Source: Amycolatopsis sp. WQ 127309 | GTDB lineage: Bacteria; Actinomycetota; Actinomycetes; Mycobacteriales; Pseudonocardiaceae | Direction of reading: 5' to 3' | Assembly (NCBI RefSeq): GCF_023023025.1 | Contig: NZ_CP095481.1 | Coordinates: 992,001 to 1,056,000 of the forward strand | DNA: 64,000 nt | Part shown: positions 45,492-53,505 of the stretch, piece after piece | Layout: each line of letters opens with the position of its first letter | Position numbering within the stretch: position 1 is the first letter of the stretch | Notes under the pieces: model-generated | What the model saw: only the letters and a program-made list of their open reading frames with translations | Told to the model about the DNA's origin: nothing | Database searches by the model: none | Program-made: the position numbers and the translations under genes

Positions 45492-47047
45492 GCGAGCTGA
45501 ACGGCGCCCAGTCCCTGATCCGCACCCTGGTCGACGCCGACGTCGAAGTGTGCTTCGCGAACCCCGGCACGTCGGAGATGCACTTCGTCGCCGCGTTGGA
45601 CACCGTCCCGGAGATGCGGGGCGTGCTCGCGCTGTTCGAGGGCGTCGTCACCGGTGCCGCCGACGGTTACGCGCGCATCGCCGGCAAGCCCGCCGCGACG
45701 CTGCTGCACCTCGGCCCGGGCCTCGGCAACGGCCTGGCGAACCTGCACAACGCGCGCCGCGCGAACACGCCGATCGTCAACGTCGTCGGCGACCACGCGA
45801 CCTACCACAAGCAGTACGACGCGCCGCTCGAGTCGGACATCGAGTCCATCGCGAGCTCGCTCGAAGGCTGGGTGCGCCGCTCGGAGCACACCAAGGACGT
45901 CGGGGCGGACGCCGCCGCCGCGGTCGCCGCGGCGCAGGACGCGCCCGGCCGCGTCGCCACGCTGATCCTCCCCGCGGACGCTTCGTGGGGCGAAGGCGGC
46001 GAGACGTGCGCGCCGATCCCGCCGCGCGTGCCGCAGGCGGTGGACGCGACCACGGTGAAAGACGTCGCCGCGGTGTTCGGCACCGGCGAACCAGTCGCGC
46101 TGCTGATCGGCGGCGCCGCGTGCCACGAAGAGGGGCTCCGCGCGGCCAGCCGGATCGCGGCCGCGACCGGCGCGAAGGCGTTCGTCGAGACGTTCCCCTC
46201 CCGGCTCGAGCGCGGCGAGGGACTGCCGACGATCGAGCGGCTCGGGTACCTCGCCGAGCAGGTCACCTACCAGCTCGACGGGATCAAGCACATCGTCGTC
46301 GCCGGCACGAAGGCGCCGGTGTCGTTCTTCGCCTACCCGGGCAAGCCGAGCGACCTGGTGCCGGAAGGTGCCCAGGTGCACACGCTTGCGTCGCTCGGAC
46401 AGGACGTCACGCGCGCGCTGACCGACGTCGCCGACCTCGTCGCCGCGGACACCGAACCGGTGCTGCAGCAGGCGTCCCGGCCCGCGCTGCCGAGCGGCCC
46501 GCTGACCCCGCAGAACTGGGTCGACGTCATCGGCGCGCTGCTGCCGGAGAACGCGATCATCGCCGACGAGGCGAACACGTCCGGCCTGATGCTGCCGACG
46601 GCGACGGCGGGCGCGCCGCGCCACGACGTCCTGACGCTGACCGGCGGCGCGATCGGCTACGGCATGCCGGTGGCGACCGGTGCGGCCGTGGCGGCGCCGG
46701 ACCGTCCCGTGCTCAACCTGCAGTCCGACGGCAGCGCGCTCTACACGATCTCCGCGCTGTGGACGCAGGCGCGCGAAAACCTGAACGTGACGACGGTGCT
46801 GCTCAACAACCGCGCGTACGCGATCCTGCGGCTGGAGCTGCAGCGCGTCGGGGCGCAGGGCGGCCCGAAGGCGAACGAGCTGCTCGACCTTTCGCGGCCG
46901 GACATGGACTTCGTGAAGATCGCGGAGGGCATGGGCGTGCCCGCGACCCGCGCGACGACCGCCGAGGAGCTCGCCGAGCAGCTGCAGCGCGCGTTCGCCG
47001 AACCCGGGCCGCACCTTATCGACGCCGCGGTGCCGCCGTTGCTCTGA
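45488..47047 (+). CDS. TPP-dependent acetolactate synthase-like enzyme
   Basis: A 519-residue TPP enzyme. The N-terminal domain has EVCFANPGTSEMHFVAALDT and the activating Glu in LALFEGVVTGAADGYARIAG; the C-terminal TPP motif is QSDGSALYTISALWTQ followed by VLLNNRAYAILRLEL, with SDG in place of GDG. The closest recognisable group is the acetolactate synthase large-subunit-like/benzoylformate decarboxylase-like set without a regulatory subunit. It is translationally coupled to the GlcD-like gene, suggesting oxidation of a hydroxy acid then decarboxylation or carboligation. Confidence 0.88.
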   Translation: MSELNGAQSLIRTLVDADVEVCFANPGTSEMHFVAALDTVPEMRGVLALFEGVVTGAADGYARIAGKPAATLLHLGPGLGNGLANLHNARRANTPIVNVVGDHATYHKQYDAPLESDIESIASSLEGWVRRSEHTKDVGADAAAAVAAAQDAPGRVATLILPADASWGEGGETCAPIPPRVPQAVDATTVKDVAAVFGTGEPVALLIGGAACHEEGLRAASRIAAATGAKAFVETFPSRLERGEGLPTIERLGYLAEQVTYQLDGIKHIVVAGTKAPVSFFAYPGKPSDLVPEGAQVHTLASLGQDVTRALTDVADLVAADTEPVLQQASRPALPSGPLTPQNWVDVIGALLPENAIIADEANTSGLMLPTATAGAPRHDVLTLTGGAIGYGMPVATGAAVAAPDRPVLNLQSDGSALYTISALWTQARENLNVTTVLLNNRAYAILRLELQRVGAQGGPKANELLDLSRPDMDFVKIAEGMGVPATRATTAEELAEQLQRAFAEPGPHLIDAAVPPLL

Positions 47048-47057
47048 ACCGGGCTAT

Positions 47058-47082
47058 CCTCGCCGTCGAACCGACGGCGAGG
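47058..47082 (+). terminator. 11-bp hairpin before the methyltransferase gene
   Basis: CCTCGCCGTCG, loop AAC, CGACGGCGAGG: a perfect stem beginning 11 bases after the TPP-enzyme stop and ending 8 bases before the methyltransferase start. It overlaps a -10-like TATCCT at 47055, so it may instead shape the leader of the methyltransferase message. Confidence 0.5.
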
Positions 47083-47089
47083 AGCGGCG

Positions 47090-47887
47090 ATGACCGACCA
47101 GCACGCGCAGCGTGGCATCGATCTCGAGCGCCCGAACGCGGCACGCGTGTACGACTACATGATCGGCGGCAAGCTCAACTACGCCGTCGACCGGATGTTC
47201 GCCGACCAGATCCTGGGCGTGCTGCCGAACGCGCGGCACATGGCGGTGGTCAACCGGGCGTGGCTGCGCCGGGCCGTGCGGTTCGGCGCGGAACAGGGCA
47301 TCCGGCAGTTCCTCGACATCGGGTCGGGCATGCCGACGGTCGGGCACGTGCACGAGGTCGTCCAGGGGATCGACCCGGAGTCACAGGTCGTGTACGTCGA
47401 CAACGAGCCGATCGCCGTCGCGCACAGCGAGATCGTGCTGGAGGGCAACGACAACGCGGCCATGGTGCAGGCCGACGCCGAATACGTGGACGACGTGCTG
47501 GAGCACCCGACGACCGAGTCGATGCTGGACTTCGACCAGCCGGTGATGATCATCATGGCCGCGTTCGTGCACTTCATCCCCGACTCCCGCGATCCGGCCG
47601 GCCTGATCGCGCAGTACTTCGACGCGTTCCCGCCGGGCAGCTACCTGGCGTTGTCGTCGGGCACGTGGGAAGGCCAGGGCGAGGAGTCGCAGCGCTCGGT
47701 CGCGCTGTACGAGAAGAGCGGCACGCCGCTGACCCTGCGCTCCCCCGACGAGATGCGCGCGCTGGTGAACGGGTTCGAAATCCTGCCGCCGGGTGTCGTG
47801 TTCACGCCGGAGTGGCGCCCGGACGGGCCGCTCGAAGACCCGCCCGCGCTGTCCGGCGGTCTGTCGCTGGTGGCGCGCAAGGCCTGA
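47090..47887 (+). CDS. SAM-dependent methyltransferase (DUF574/Methyltransf_19), copy 1
   Basis: A 265-residue protein of the actinobacterial DUF574 methyltransferase family. Diagnostic parts are GIDLERPNAARVYDYMIGGK, the AdoMet loop QFLDIGSGMPTVGHVHEV, acidic VVYVDNEPIAVAHSE, and the late AAFVHFIPDSRDP segment. Targets of this family are unknown. Its leader GGGCTATCCTCG matches that of the following paralogue, so each copy seems to have its own promoter. The two proteins share nearly all motifs, evidence of tandem duplication. Confidence 0.9.
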   Translation: MTDQHAQRGIDLERPNAARVYDYMIGGKLNYAVDRMFADQILGVLPNARHMAVVNRAWLRRAVRFGAEQGIRQFLDIGSGMPTVGHVHEVVQGIDPESQVVYVDNEPIAVAHSEIVLEGNDNAAMVQADAEYVDDVLEHPTTESMLDFDQPVMIIMAAFVHFIPDSRDPAGLIAQYFDAFPPGSYLALSSGTWEGQGEESQRSVALYEKSGTPLTLRSPDEMRALVNGFEILPPGVVFTPEWRPDGPLEDPPALSGGLSLVARKA

Positions 47888-47934
47888 CGCGGGCCGGGCT
47901 ATTCTCGCGTCACACCTGAGCCCGGGAGCGGCGG

Positions 47935-48741
47935 ATGACCGAAGACGAACTCGCTAGGCGCGGCATCGACCTCGACAAGCCGAACGCCGCGCGTGTGTAC
48001 GACTACATCCTCGGCGGCGAGCTGAACTACGCCGTCGACCGGATGTTCGCCGAGCAGGTGCTGACGGCGCAGCCGAACGCGCGGGAGCGCGCGCAGCTCA
48101 ACCGGCAGTGGCTGCGCCGGGCGATCCGGTTCGGGATGGACCAGGGCATCCGGCAGTTCCTCGACATCGGTTCGGGCATGCCGACCGTGGGGCACGTGCA
48201 CGAGGTGGCGCAGGCCGCCGACCCGACGTCCCGGGTCGTCTACGTGGACAACGAGCCGGTCGCGGTCGCGCACAGCGAGATCGTGCTGGAGGACAACGAG
48301 AACGCGGCGATGGTCTACGCCGACGCCGAGTTCCCGGACGACGTCCTCGAGCACGACACCACCGAGATGATGCTGGACCTGGACCAGCCGGTGATGGTGG
48401 TGATGGCGCTGTTCGTGCACTTCATCCCGGACGAGCGCGAACCCGCCCGGCTGCTCGCGGCCTACCGCGACGCGCTCGCGCCCGGCAGCTACCTGGCGCT
48501 GTCGTCGGCCACGCACGAGCGGCAGAGCGACGAGACCGCGCGCGCGGTGGCGATGTACAAGAAGAGCTCCAACCCGGTGATCCCGCGCTCGGCCGACGAG
48601 CTGCGAGCCCTGGTCGACGGCTTCGAGATCGTCGACCCCGGCGTCGTGTTCATCCCGCAGTGGCGCCCGGACGCCGCCGACGACATGCCGGAAGACCCGA
48701 CGGAGTGCGGCGGGCTGGCGCTGGTGGCGCGCAAGAACTGA
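47935..48741 (+). CDS. SAM-dependent methyltransferase (DUF574/Methyltransf_19), copy 2
   Basis: A 268-residue paralogue of the preceding gene with the same blocks: GIDLDKPNAARVYDYILGGE, QFLDIGSGMPTVGHVHEVAQ, VVYVDNEPVAVAHSEIVLED and LFVHFIPDEREPARLL. Differences are concentrated in the C-terminal third. The leader has GGGCTATTCTCG, a -10-like TATTCT at 47900, corresponding to TATCCT in copy 1. GGGAGCGGCGG precedes the ATG. It ends at a strong hairpin shared with the convergent MFS gene. Confidence 0.9.
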   Translation: MTEDELARRGIDLDKPNAARVYDYILGGELNYAVDRMFAEQVLTAQPNARERAQLNRQWLRRAIRFGMDQGIRQFLDIGSGMPTVGHVHEVAQAADPTSRVVYVDNEPVAVAHSEIVLEDNENAAMVYADAEFPDDVLEHDTTEMMLDLDQPVMVVMALFVHFIPDEREPARLLAAYRDALAPGSYLALSSATHERQSDETARAVAMYKKSSNPVIPRSADELRALVDGFEIVDPGVVFIPQWRPDAADDMPEDPTECGGLALVARKN

Positions 48742-48749
48742 CGGCGTGC

Positions 48750-48785
48750 GCCGCGGGTCCGGGTTTCGCCACCCGGACCCGCGGC
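48750..48785. terminator. 15-bp perfect bidirectional terminator
   Basis: GCCGCGGGTCCGGGT (48750-48764), loop TTCGCC, ACCCGGACCCGCGGC (48771-48785). It lies between convergent methyltransferase copy 2 and the MFS gene, 9 bases after the first stop and touching the second. Confidence 0.8.
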
Positions 48786-50227
48786 TACGCGACGCCGACC
48801 AGGACCGGCGCCACCTTCGTCTTCGGAACCAAAGCCGCCAGCGCGACGCCCGCCAGTGCGGCGCACGCGGCCACCGCGAACGTCGCGCGGAAGCCGCCCA
48901 GCGACGGCACCGCCAGGCCGCCGACGCTGATCGTCAGCTGGGCCAGCATCGCGGCCATCACCGCGCTCGAGACCGCCGTGCCGACCGAGCGCATCAGGGC
49001 GTTCAGGCCGTTCGCGGACGCCGTTTCGGTGACCGGCACCGAGCCCATGATCAGCGCGGGCATCGCCGCGTAGGCGATCCCCACGCCGGCGCCGATGATC
49101 ACCGAGGCCGTGATGAGCTCGAGCGCGTTGTCCATCAGCACGATCGCGAACGCGTAGCCGACGGCGATCACCAGCGCGCCGCTCATCAGCGTCGGCCGCG
49201 GGCCGAACCGGGTGATGAGCCGCGCCGACACCGGCGAGAGCAGCATCATCACCAGGCCGTTCGGCGCGAGCGTGAGCCCGGATTCGACCATGGTCTGACC
49301 GAGCCCGTAGCCGGTCGACGACGGCGCCTGCAGCAGCTGCGGGAACGACAACGCCATGGCGTACAACGCGAAGCCGACCATGATCGACGCCAGGTTCGTG
49401 AACAGCACCGGACGGCGGGAGGAGACGCGCAGGTCGACCAGCGGGTCGCGACGGCGCAGCTGGTAGGCGCCCCAGCCGACCAGGATGACGACGGCCAGCG
49501 CGGCCAGGCCGAGCGTCGGCGCGCTGGTCCAGCCCCACGTACCGCCCTTCACCACGGGCAACAGCAGGCAGAGCAGGCCGGCGGCCAGGCCGAGCGCGCC
49601 GAAGTAGTCGAACGGCGCGGGCGTGCGCAGCGACGACTCCGGCACCACGGTGAGGATCAGCAGCGCGCAGGCCAGGCCGAGCCCGGCGGCCGTCCAGAAC
49701 AGCACGTGCCAGTCGGCGTTCTCGGCGACGAGCGCCGCGACCGGCAGCCCGATCGCGCCGCCCACCCCGAGCGTCGCGCTCATCAAGGAGATCGCGCCGC
49801 CGACGCGTTCGGGCGGGAGCTCGTCACGCATGATGCTGATGCCGAGCGGGATCACGCCCATCGCGCAGCCCTGGAGCCCGCGGCCGAGGATCTGGAACGC
49901 GAGCGCGCTGGTCGTCGCGGACACGACGGAACCGGCGACGAGCACGGCGAGGCTGATGAGGATCATCCGCCGCTTGCCGTAGAGGTCCCCGAGCCGGCCG
50001 CTGACCGGCGTGATCACCGCCGCGGCGAGCAGCGTCACCGTGACCACCCACGACGCGTCGGCGGCCGACGCGTGCAGCAGCTTCGGGAACACCGGGATCA
50101 GCGGCACGACCAGGGTCTGCATGAACGACGCCACCAGCCCGCACGAAGCGAGGACGACGACGATCGCGCGGCCGGACCCTTCGGGACGGGACACCACACC
50201 CCCAGATGTGTAGTTAGTACGCATCAT
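48785..50227 (-). CDS. DHA2-type MFS drug exporter
   Basis: A 480-residue, 14-helix major facilitator protein. Motif A GRLGDLYGKRRMILISLAVL lies between helices 2 and 3, motif B-like LGRGLQGCAMGVIPLG in helix 4, and motif C-like SATLGVGGAIGLPVAALVAE in helix 5, the set expected of a proton-driven multidrug antiporter. It starts at the tandem ATGATG at 50227/50224. No regulator gene adjoins it; the upstream gap is only 66 bp from the DUF3761 gene, so the two may share transcription. Confidence 0.88.
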   Translation of the reverse strand: MMRTNYTSGGVVSRPEGSGRAIVVVLASCGLVASFMQTLVVPLIPVFPKLLHASAADASWVVTVTLLAAAVITPVSGRLGDLYGKRRMILISLAVLVAGSVVSATTSALAFQILGRGLQGCAMGVIPLGISIMRDELPPERVGGAISLMSATLGVGGAIGLPVAALVAENADWHVLFWTAAGLGLACALLILTVVPESSLRTPAPFDYFGALGLAAGLLCLLLPVVKGGTWGWTSAPTLGLAALAVVILVGWGAYQLRRRDPLVDLRVSSRRPVLFTNLASIMVGFALYAMALSFPQLLQAPSSTGYGLGQTMVESGLTLAPNGLVMMLLSPVSARLITRFGPRPTLMSGALVIAVGYAFAIVLMDNALELITASVIIGAGVGIAYAAMPALIMGSVPVTETASANGLNALMRSVGTAVSSAVMAAMLAQLTISVGGLAVPSLGGFRATFAVAACAALAGVALAALVPKTKVAPVLVGVA

Positions 50228-50293
50228 GCAACTTCATGCACTGTACCTACGTGCTGGGGGATTCCGATCCATTCGTGCTCGATGCCGCACATC

Positions 50294-50800
50294 TCACAGC
50301 CAGGTGCGCACTCCACCGTGCCCCGAGCAGGTCCCGGAGTGGTTCTGGCTGTAGCTGTAGGTGCCGTCCTTGCAGAGAGCGGTCGCGCCTGCGGGGCTGC
50401 TGCCGGGCCGGTGCACGCAGTTGCCGTCGACGTTCCGGTAGTAGTCGGCACCGCACGCGGCAGGTTGCGGCGCGGGCTTGGCCGTGGTCTTCGGCGCCTG
50501 GGCCTTCGCCGCGGTCGTCTTCGGAGCGACGGCTTTCGGCGCGACGGCCTTGGGGGCGACGGTGTTCGGCGCGGCCGGAACCGTCGTGGCGACCGGCACT
50601 TCGGACGTCGTCGGCAATGCGGAGGTGGCCGGCGCCTCGGTCGTGACCGGAACGGAATACGTCGGCGTCGAATAGCTCGATGTCGTCGGCGCGATCACCC
50701 CGACGTTGCCGGTGTCCTTGTACTGCTGCGGACCCGCGCCGCAACCCGCGACCAGCAGTCCCGCCGCCAGGACCAACCCGAGCTTCTTACCCACTACCAC
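50294..50800 (-). CDS. DUF3761 domain lipoprotein
   Basis: A 168-residue secreted lipoprotein. Signal peptide KKLGLVLAAGLLVAGCG has a lipobox (LVAGC, Cys about residue 20). A long Thr/Pro/Ala-rich linker with repeated VAPKAVAPKAVAPK follows, likely spanning the cell wall, then a C-terminal domain with four Cys (CGADYYRNVDGNCVHR, ATALCKDGTYSYSQNHSGTC) and the ending SGHGGVRTWL, which matches the DUF3761 family. Function is unknown. GTG at 50800 or the in-frame GTG six bases later could start it. Confidence 0.82.
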   Translation of the reverse strand: MVVGKKLGLVLAAGLLVAGCGAGPQQYKDTGNVGVIAPTTSSYSTPTYSVPVTTEAPATSALPTTSEVPVATTVPAAPNTVAPKAVAPKAVAPKTTAAKAQAPKTTAKPAPQPAACGADYYRNVDGNCVHRPGSSPAGATALCKDGTYSYSQNHSGTCSGHGGVRTWL

Positions 50801-50935
50801 TCCTCAGCCAAGCGAATCAATGCCGCCTAGTCGGTGCCCGGAAACCGTTTGTTACAGCGAAAATCGCACGCGAAGTCCATTACGCTGTGAGCAAATCCCG
50901 CCCCGCTCGCCCGCGCTCGCCCCTAATCTCTCGGC

Positions 50936-51637
50936 ATGGAGCTCGTCGAGATCACCCCGCGGCTGCACCTGATCCGGGACGCCTTCGTCCAGGCCTACCT
51001 CTGGCAGGACGACGACGGCCTGACGCTGATCGACACCGGCCTCGCCGGCTGGGCGCCCGGTATCACCGCCGCGATCCGCTCCGCGGGCCGCGATCCCGGT
51101 GAGCTGCGCCGGATCGTGCTGACCCACTACCACTCCGACCACACCGGCGCGGCCGCCGATCTCCGCGCCGCGGGCGGGGTCGAGGTGCTCGCGCACCGGG
51201 CGGACGCGCCGGCGGTGCGCGGCGAGCAGCCCGCCACCCCGCCGGTGCTGCTCGACTGGGAGCGTCCGCTGTACGAGCAGACCGGCGCCGAGACCAAGGG
51301 GCTCACCGGGCCGCCCTGCGCCGTCGACCGCGAACTGGCCGACGGCGACGAACTCGGCTTCGGCGGCGGCGCGAAGGTCCTCGCGATCCCCGGGCACACC
51401 GACGGCAGCATCGCGATCCACCTCCCGGCGCACGGCGTCCTGTTCACCGGCGACTCGGTCTCGCAGATGGACGGCGTCGCCATCCCCGGCGTGTTCAACA
51501 CGGATCGCCCGCGCCTGCTGGAGTCGTTCCGCAGGCTGGCCGCGCTGGACGTCGACATCGCGTGCTTCGGCCACATGGATCCGTTCACCGAGCACGCCGG
51601 CAAACGCTTGCGCGCCGCTCTCGACGGGCTGGCCTGA
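50936..51637 (+). CDS. MBL fold metallohydrolase
   Basis: A 233-residue metallo-beta-lactamase-fold hydrolase. The zinc motif HYHSDHTGAAADL (HxHxDH) is at about residues 63-68, the third His in IPGHTDGSIAIHLP, Asp in LFTGDSVSQMDG, and a late His in CFGHMDPFTEHAG. Substrate may be a thioester or lactone; unspecific from sequence. It lies 21 bp upstream of the histidine kinase gene in the same direction, possibly co-transcribed. Confidence 0.9.
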   Translation: MELVEITPRLHLIRDAFVQAYLWQDDDGLTLIDTGLAGWAPGITAAIRSAGRDPGELRRIVLTHYHSDHTGAAADLRAAGGVEVLAHRADAPAVRGEQPATPPVLLDWERPLYEQTGAETKGLTGPPCAVDRELADGDELGFGGGAKVLAIPGHTDGSIAIHLPAHGVLFTGDSVSQMDGVAIPGVFNTDRPRLLESFRRLAALDVDIACFGHMDPFTEHAGKRLRAALDGLA

Positions 51638-51657
51638 ATCCGCCCTAGACTCGCCGG

Positions 51658-52716
51658 ATGTCCTGGTTACGGCGGTACGTCACCGAACTCGCGGTCACCG
51701 TCGCCGTGCTCGCGGGCTCGCTGTTCGCCGTCCTGAGCGACACCGCGGAGCCCGGGAACCACGTCGTGCTCGGCTGGGTGCTGACCATCGCCGGCTGCGC
51801 CGCGCTGTTCCTGCGCCGCCGGTACCCGCTGGGCGTCGCCGGGTTCGCGCTGGTCTGCTGCGCGCTCTACTACCCGCTCACCGATCCGGACGGGCTGGTG
51901 CTGCTGGCCTTCGCCTACACGCTCTACACGGCCGCCGCGGCCGGGCGGATCCGCGGCGCCGCGCTGCTGGTCGTCGCGGCGATGGCCGGCGTCGTGGTCG
52001 GCGAGATCAGCTCACGGTCCGGGCGGCACGTCGACAACTTCGCGTTCTTCCTGATGACGGGCTGGTTCGTCGCACTGGTCGCGGGCGGCGCGGTCGCGCA
52101 CTTCCGCGCCGCGGCCGAGCGCACCAAAGCGGCCGAAGCGCGGACCGACGAGCGCCTCCGGATCGCGCGCGAGCTGCACGACGCGCTGGGTCACCACCTC
52201 GCGCTGATCAACGTCCAGGCCGGGGCCGCGCTGCACCGCCGTGATCCGGAGCAGGCCGAAGAAGCGCTCGCGGCGATCAAGGACGCGAGCAAGACGGCGT
52301 TGCAGGAGCTGCGCGCGACCCTCGGCATGCTGCGCCAGAGCAACGGGCCCGCGCTTTCCCGCGTCGCGGAGCTGGCCGAATCGGCCGGCGCGTCCGGGCT
52401 GACCGTGCGCACCGAGATCGACGGCGTCGCCCGGGACCTGCCGCCGGACGTCGAGCACGCCGCGTTCCGCGTCGTCCAGGAAGCTCTGACGAACGTCGCG
52501 AAGCACGCCGCCGCGAAGACCGTCGTCGTCCGGCTGGGCTACGGCGAAACCGAGCTGTCCGTGCAGGTCGACGACGACGGGCGCGGCGGCACCGCCCCGG
52601 CGGGCAACGGCATCCGCGGCATGACCGAGCGCGCGCGGGCACTCGGCGGCGACGTGACCGCCGCGCCCCGTGAAGGTGGCGGCTACCGCGTGCGCGCCCG
52701 GCTTCCGGTGCGATGA
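51658..52716 (+). CDS. Sensor histidine kinase, HisKA_3 (NarL/DesK type)
   Basis: A 352-residue membrane sensor kinase. Four or five membrane helices fill residues 8-150 (VTVAVLAGSLFAVLS, VLTIAGCAALFLRRRYPLG, LLVVAAMAGVVVGEIS, FFLMTGWFVALVAGGAVAHF) with no large extracellular domain. The HisKA_3 box ELHDALGHHLALINVQAGAA has the phospho-acceptor His; HATPase_c shows VQEALTNVAKHAAAKTV and DDDGRGGTAPAGNGIRGM. It pairs with the LuxR-type response regulator that starts 7 bp after its stop. The signal may be a membrane stress. Confidence 0.92.
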   Translation: MSWLRRYVTELAVTVAVLAGSLFAVLSDTAEPGNHVVLGWVLTIAGCAALFLRRRYPLGVAGFALVCCALYYPLTDPDGLVLLAFAYTLYTAAAAGRIRGAALLVVAAMAGVVVGEISSRSGRHVDNFAFFLMTGWFVALVAGGAVAHFRAAAERTKAAEARTDERLRIARELHDALGHHLALINVQAGAALHRRDPEQAEEALAAIKDASKTALQELRATLGMLRQSNGPALSRVAELAESAGASGLTVRTEIDGVARDLPPDVEHAAFRVVQEALTNVAKHAAAKTVVVRLGYGETELSVQVDDDGRGGTAPAGNGIRGMTERARALGGDVTAAPREGGGYRVRARLPVR

Positions 52717-52723
52717 TGGGCCG

Positions 52724-53392
52724 ATGATCCGGGTCCTGCTCGTCGACGACCAGCGGCTCGTCCGCGCCGGCTTCCGGTCCATTTTGGACGGCGAGAACGA
52801 CATCGACGTCGTCGCCGAAGCCGCCGACGGACGCGAAGCTCTGCAGGCCGCGCACGACCACCGCCCGGACGTCGTCCTGATGGACATCCGGATGCCGGTA
52901 CTAGACGGCCTGGCCGCCACCCGGCACCTGCTGGCCGACCCGGGGATGACCGGCACCAAGGTCGTCATCCTCACCACTTTCGACCTCGACGAAGACGTCT
53001 ACGGCGCCCTTCGCGCGGGAGCGAGCGGGTTCCTGGTCAAGGACACCGAGCCCGCCGAACTGATCCACGCGGTGCGCGTGGTCGCCCGCGGGGACGCGCT
53101 GCTGGCGCCGTCCGTCACGCGGCGGCTGATCTCCGAGTTCGCCGCGCGCGTCACCCGGCCGACGCCGTCACCGGCGCTCGACCGGCTCACCGACCGCGAA
53201 CGCGAAGTGCTCTCCCTGGTCGCCGCGGGCATGTCGAACGACGACATCGCGCGCGAACTCACCCTCAGCCCGGCGACGGCGAAAACGCACGTCAGCCGCA
53301 TCATGACCAAGACCGGCGCGCACGACCGCGCCCAGCTCGTCGTCCTCGCCTACGAGTCCGGCGCGGTGACGCCGCGCTGGCTCACCCCCTGA
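52724..53392 (+). CDS. LuxR/NarL-family response regulator
   Basis: A 222-residue response regulator: receiver domain with phospho-acceptor Asp in DVVLMDIRMPVLDGLAATRH, Thr in VVILTTFDLDEDVYG and Lys in GASGFLVKDTEPAEL; C-terminal LuxR HTH LTDREREVLSLVAAGMSNDD, IARELTLSPATAKTHVSRIM. ATG 52724 follows the kinase gene. The 22-bp palindrome directly after its stop, upstream of the MMPL gene, is its best candidate target. Confidence 0.93.
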   Translation: MIRVLLVDDQRLVRAGFRSILDGENDIDVVAEAADGREALQAAHDHRPDVVLMDIRMPVLDGLAATRHLLADPGMTGTKVVILTTFDLDEDVYGALRAGASGFLVKDTEPAELIHAVRVVARGDALLAPSVTRRLISEFAARVTRPTPSPALDRLTDREREVLSLVAAGMSNDDIARELTLSPATAKTHVSRIMTKTGAHDRAQLVVLAYESGAVTPRWLTP

Positions 53393-53393
53393 G

Positions 53394-53415
53394 CCGTACT
53401 CCCGCGGGAGTACGG
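53394..53415. promoter_or_regulatory. 22-bp perfect palindrome upstream of the MMPL gene
   Basis: CCGTACTCCCG (53394-53404) and CGGGAGTACGG (53405-53415) form an uninterrupted palindrome, starting 2 bases after the response regulator stop and 91 bp before the MMPL start. NarL-type regulators bind inverted repeats of this size. It could also end the regulator's message, but there is no loop, which argues for a protein-binding site. Confidence 0.6.
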
Positions 53416-53505
53416 GAAAGGCCTTAAGGGACACCGCTGGGTGCACGCGAAGTGCCCTCCGGAGCGCGACGCGCAGCAGGCCCGCACTCGCGATTCTTGT
53501 CCACC

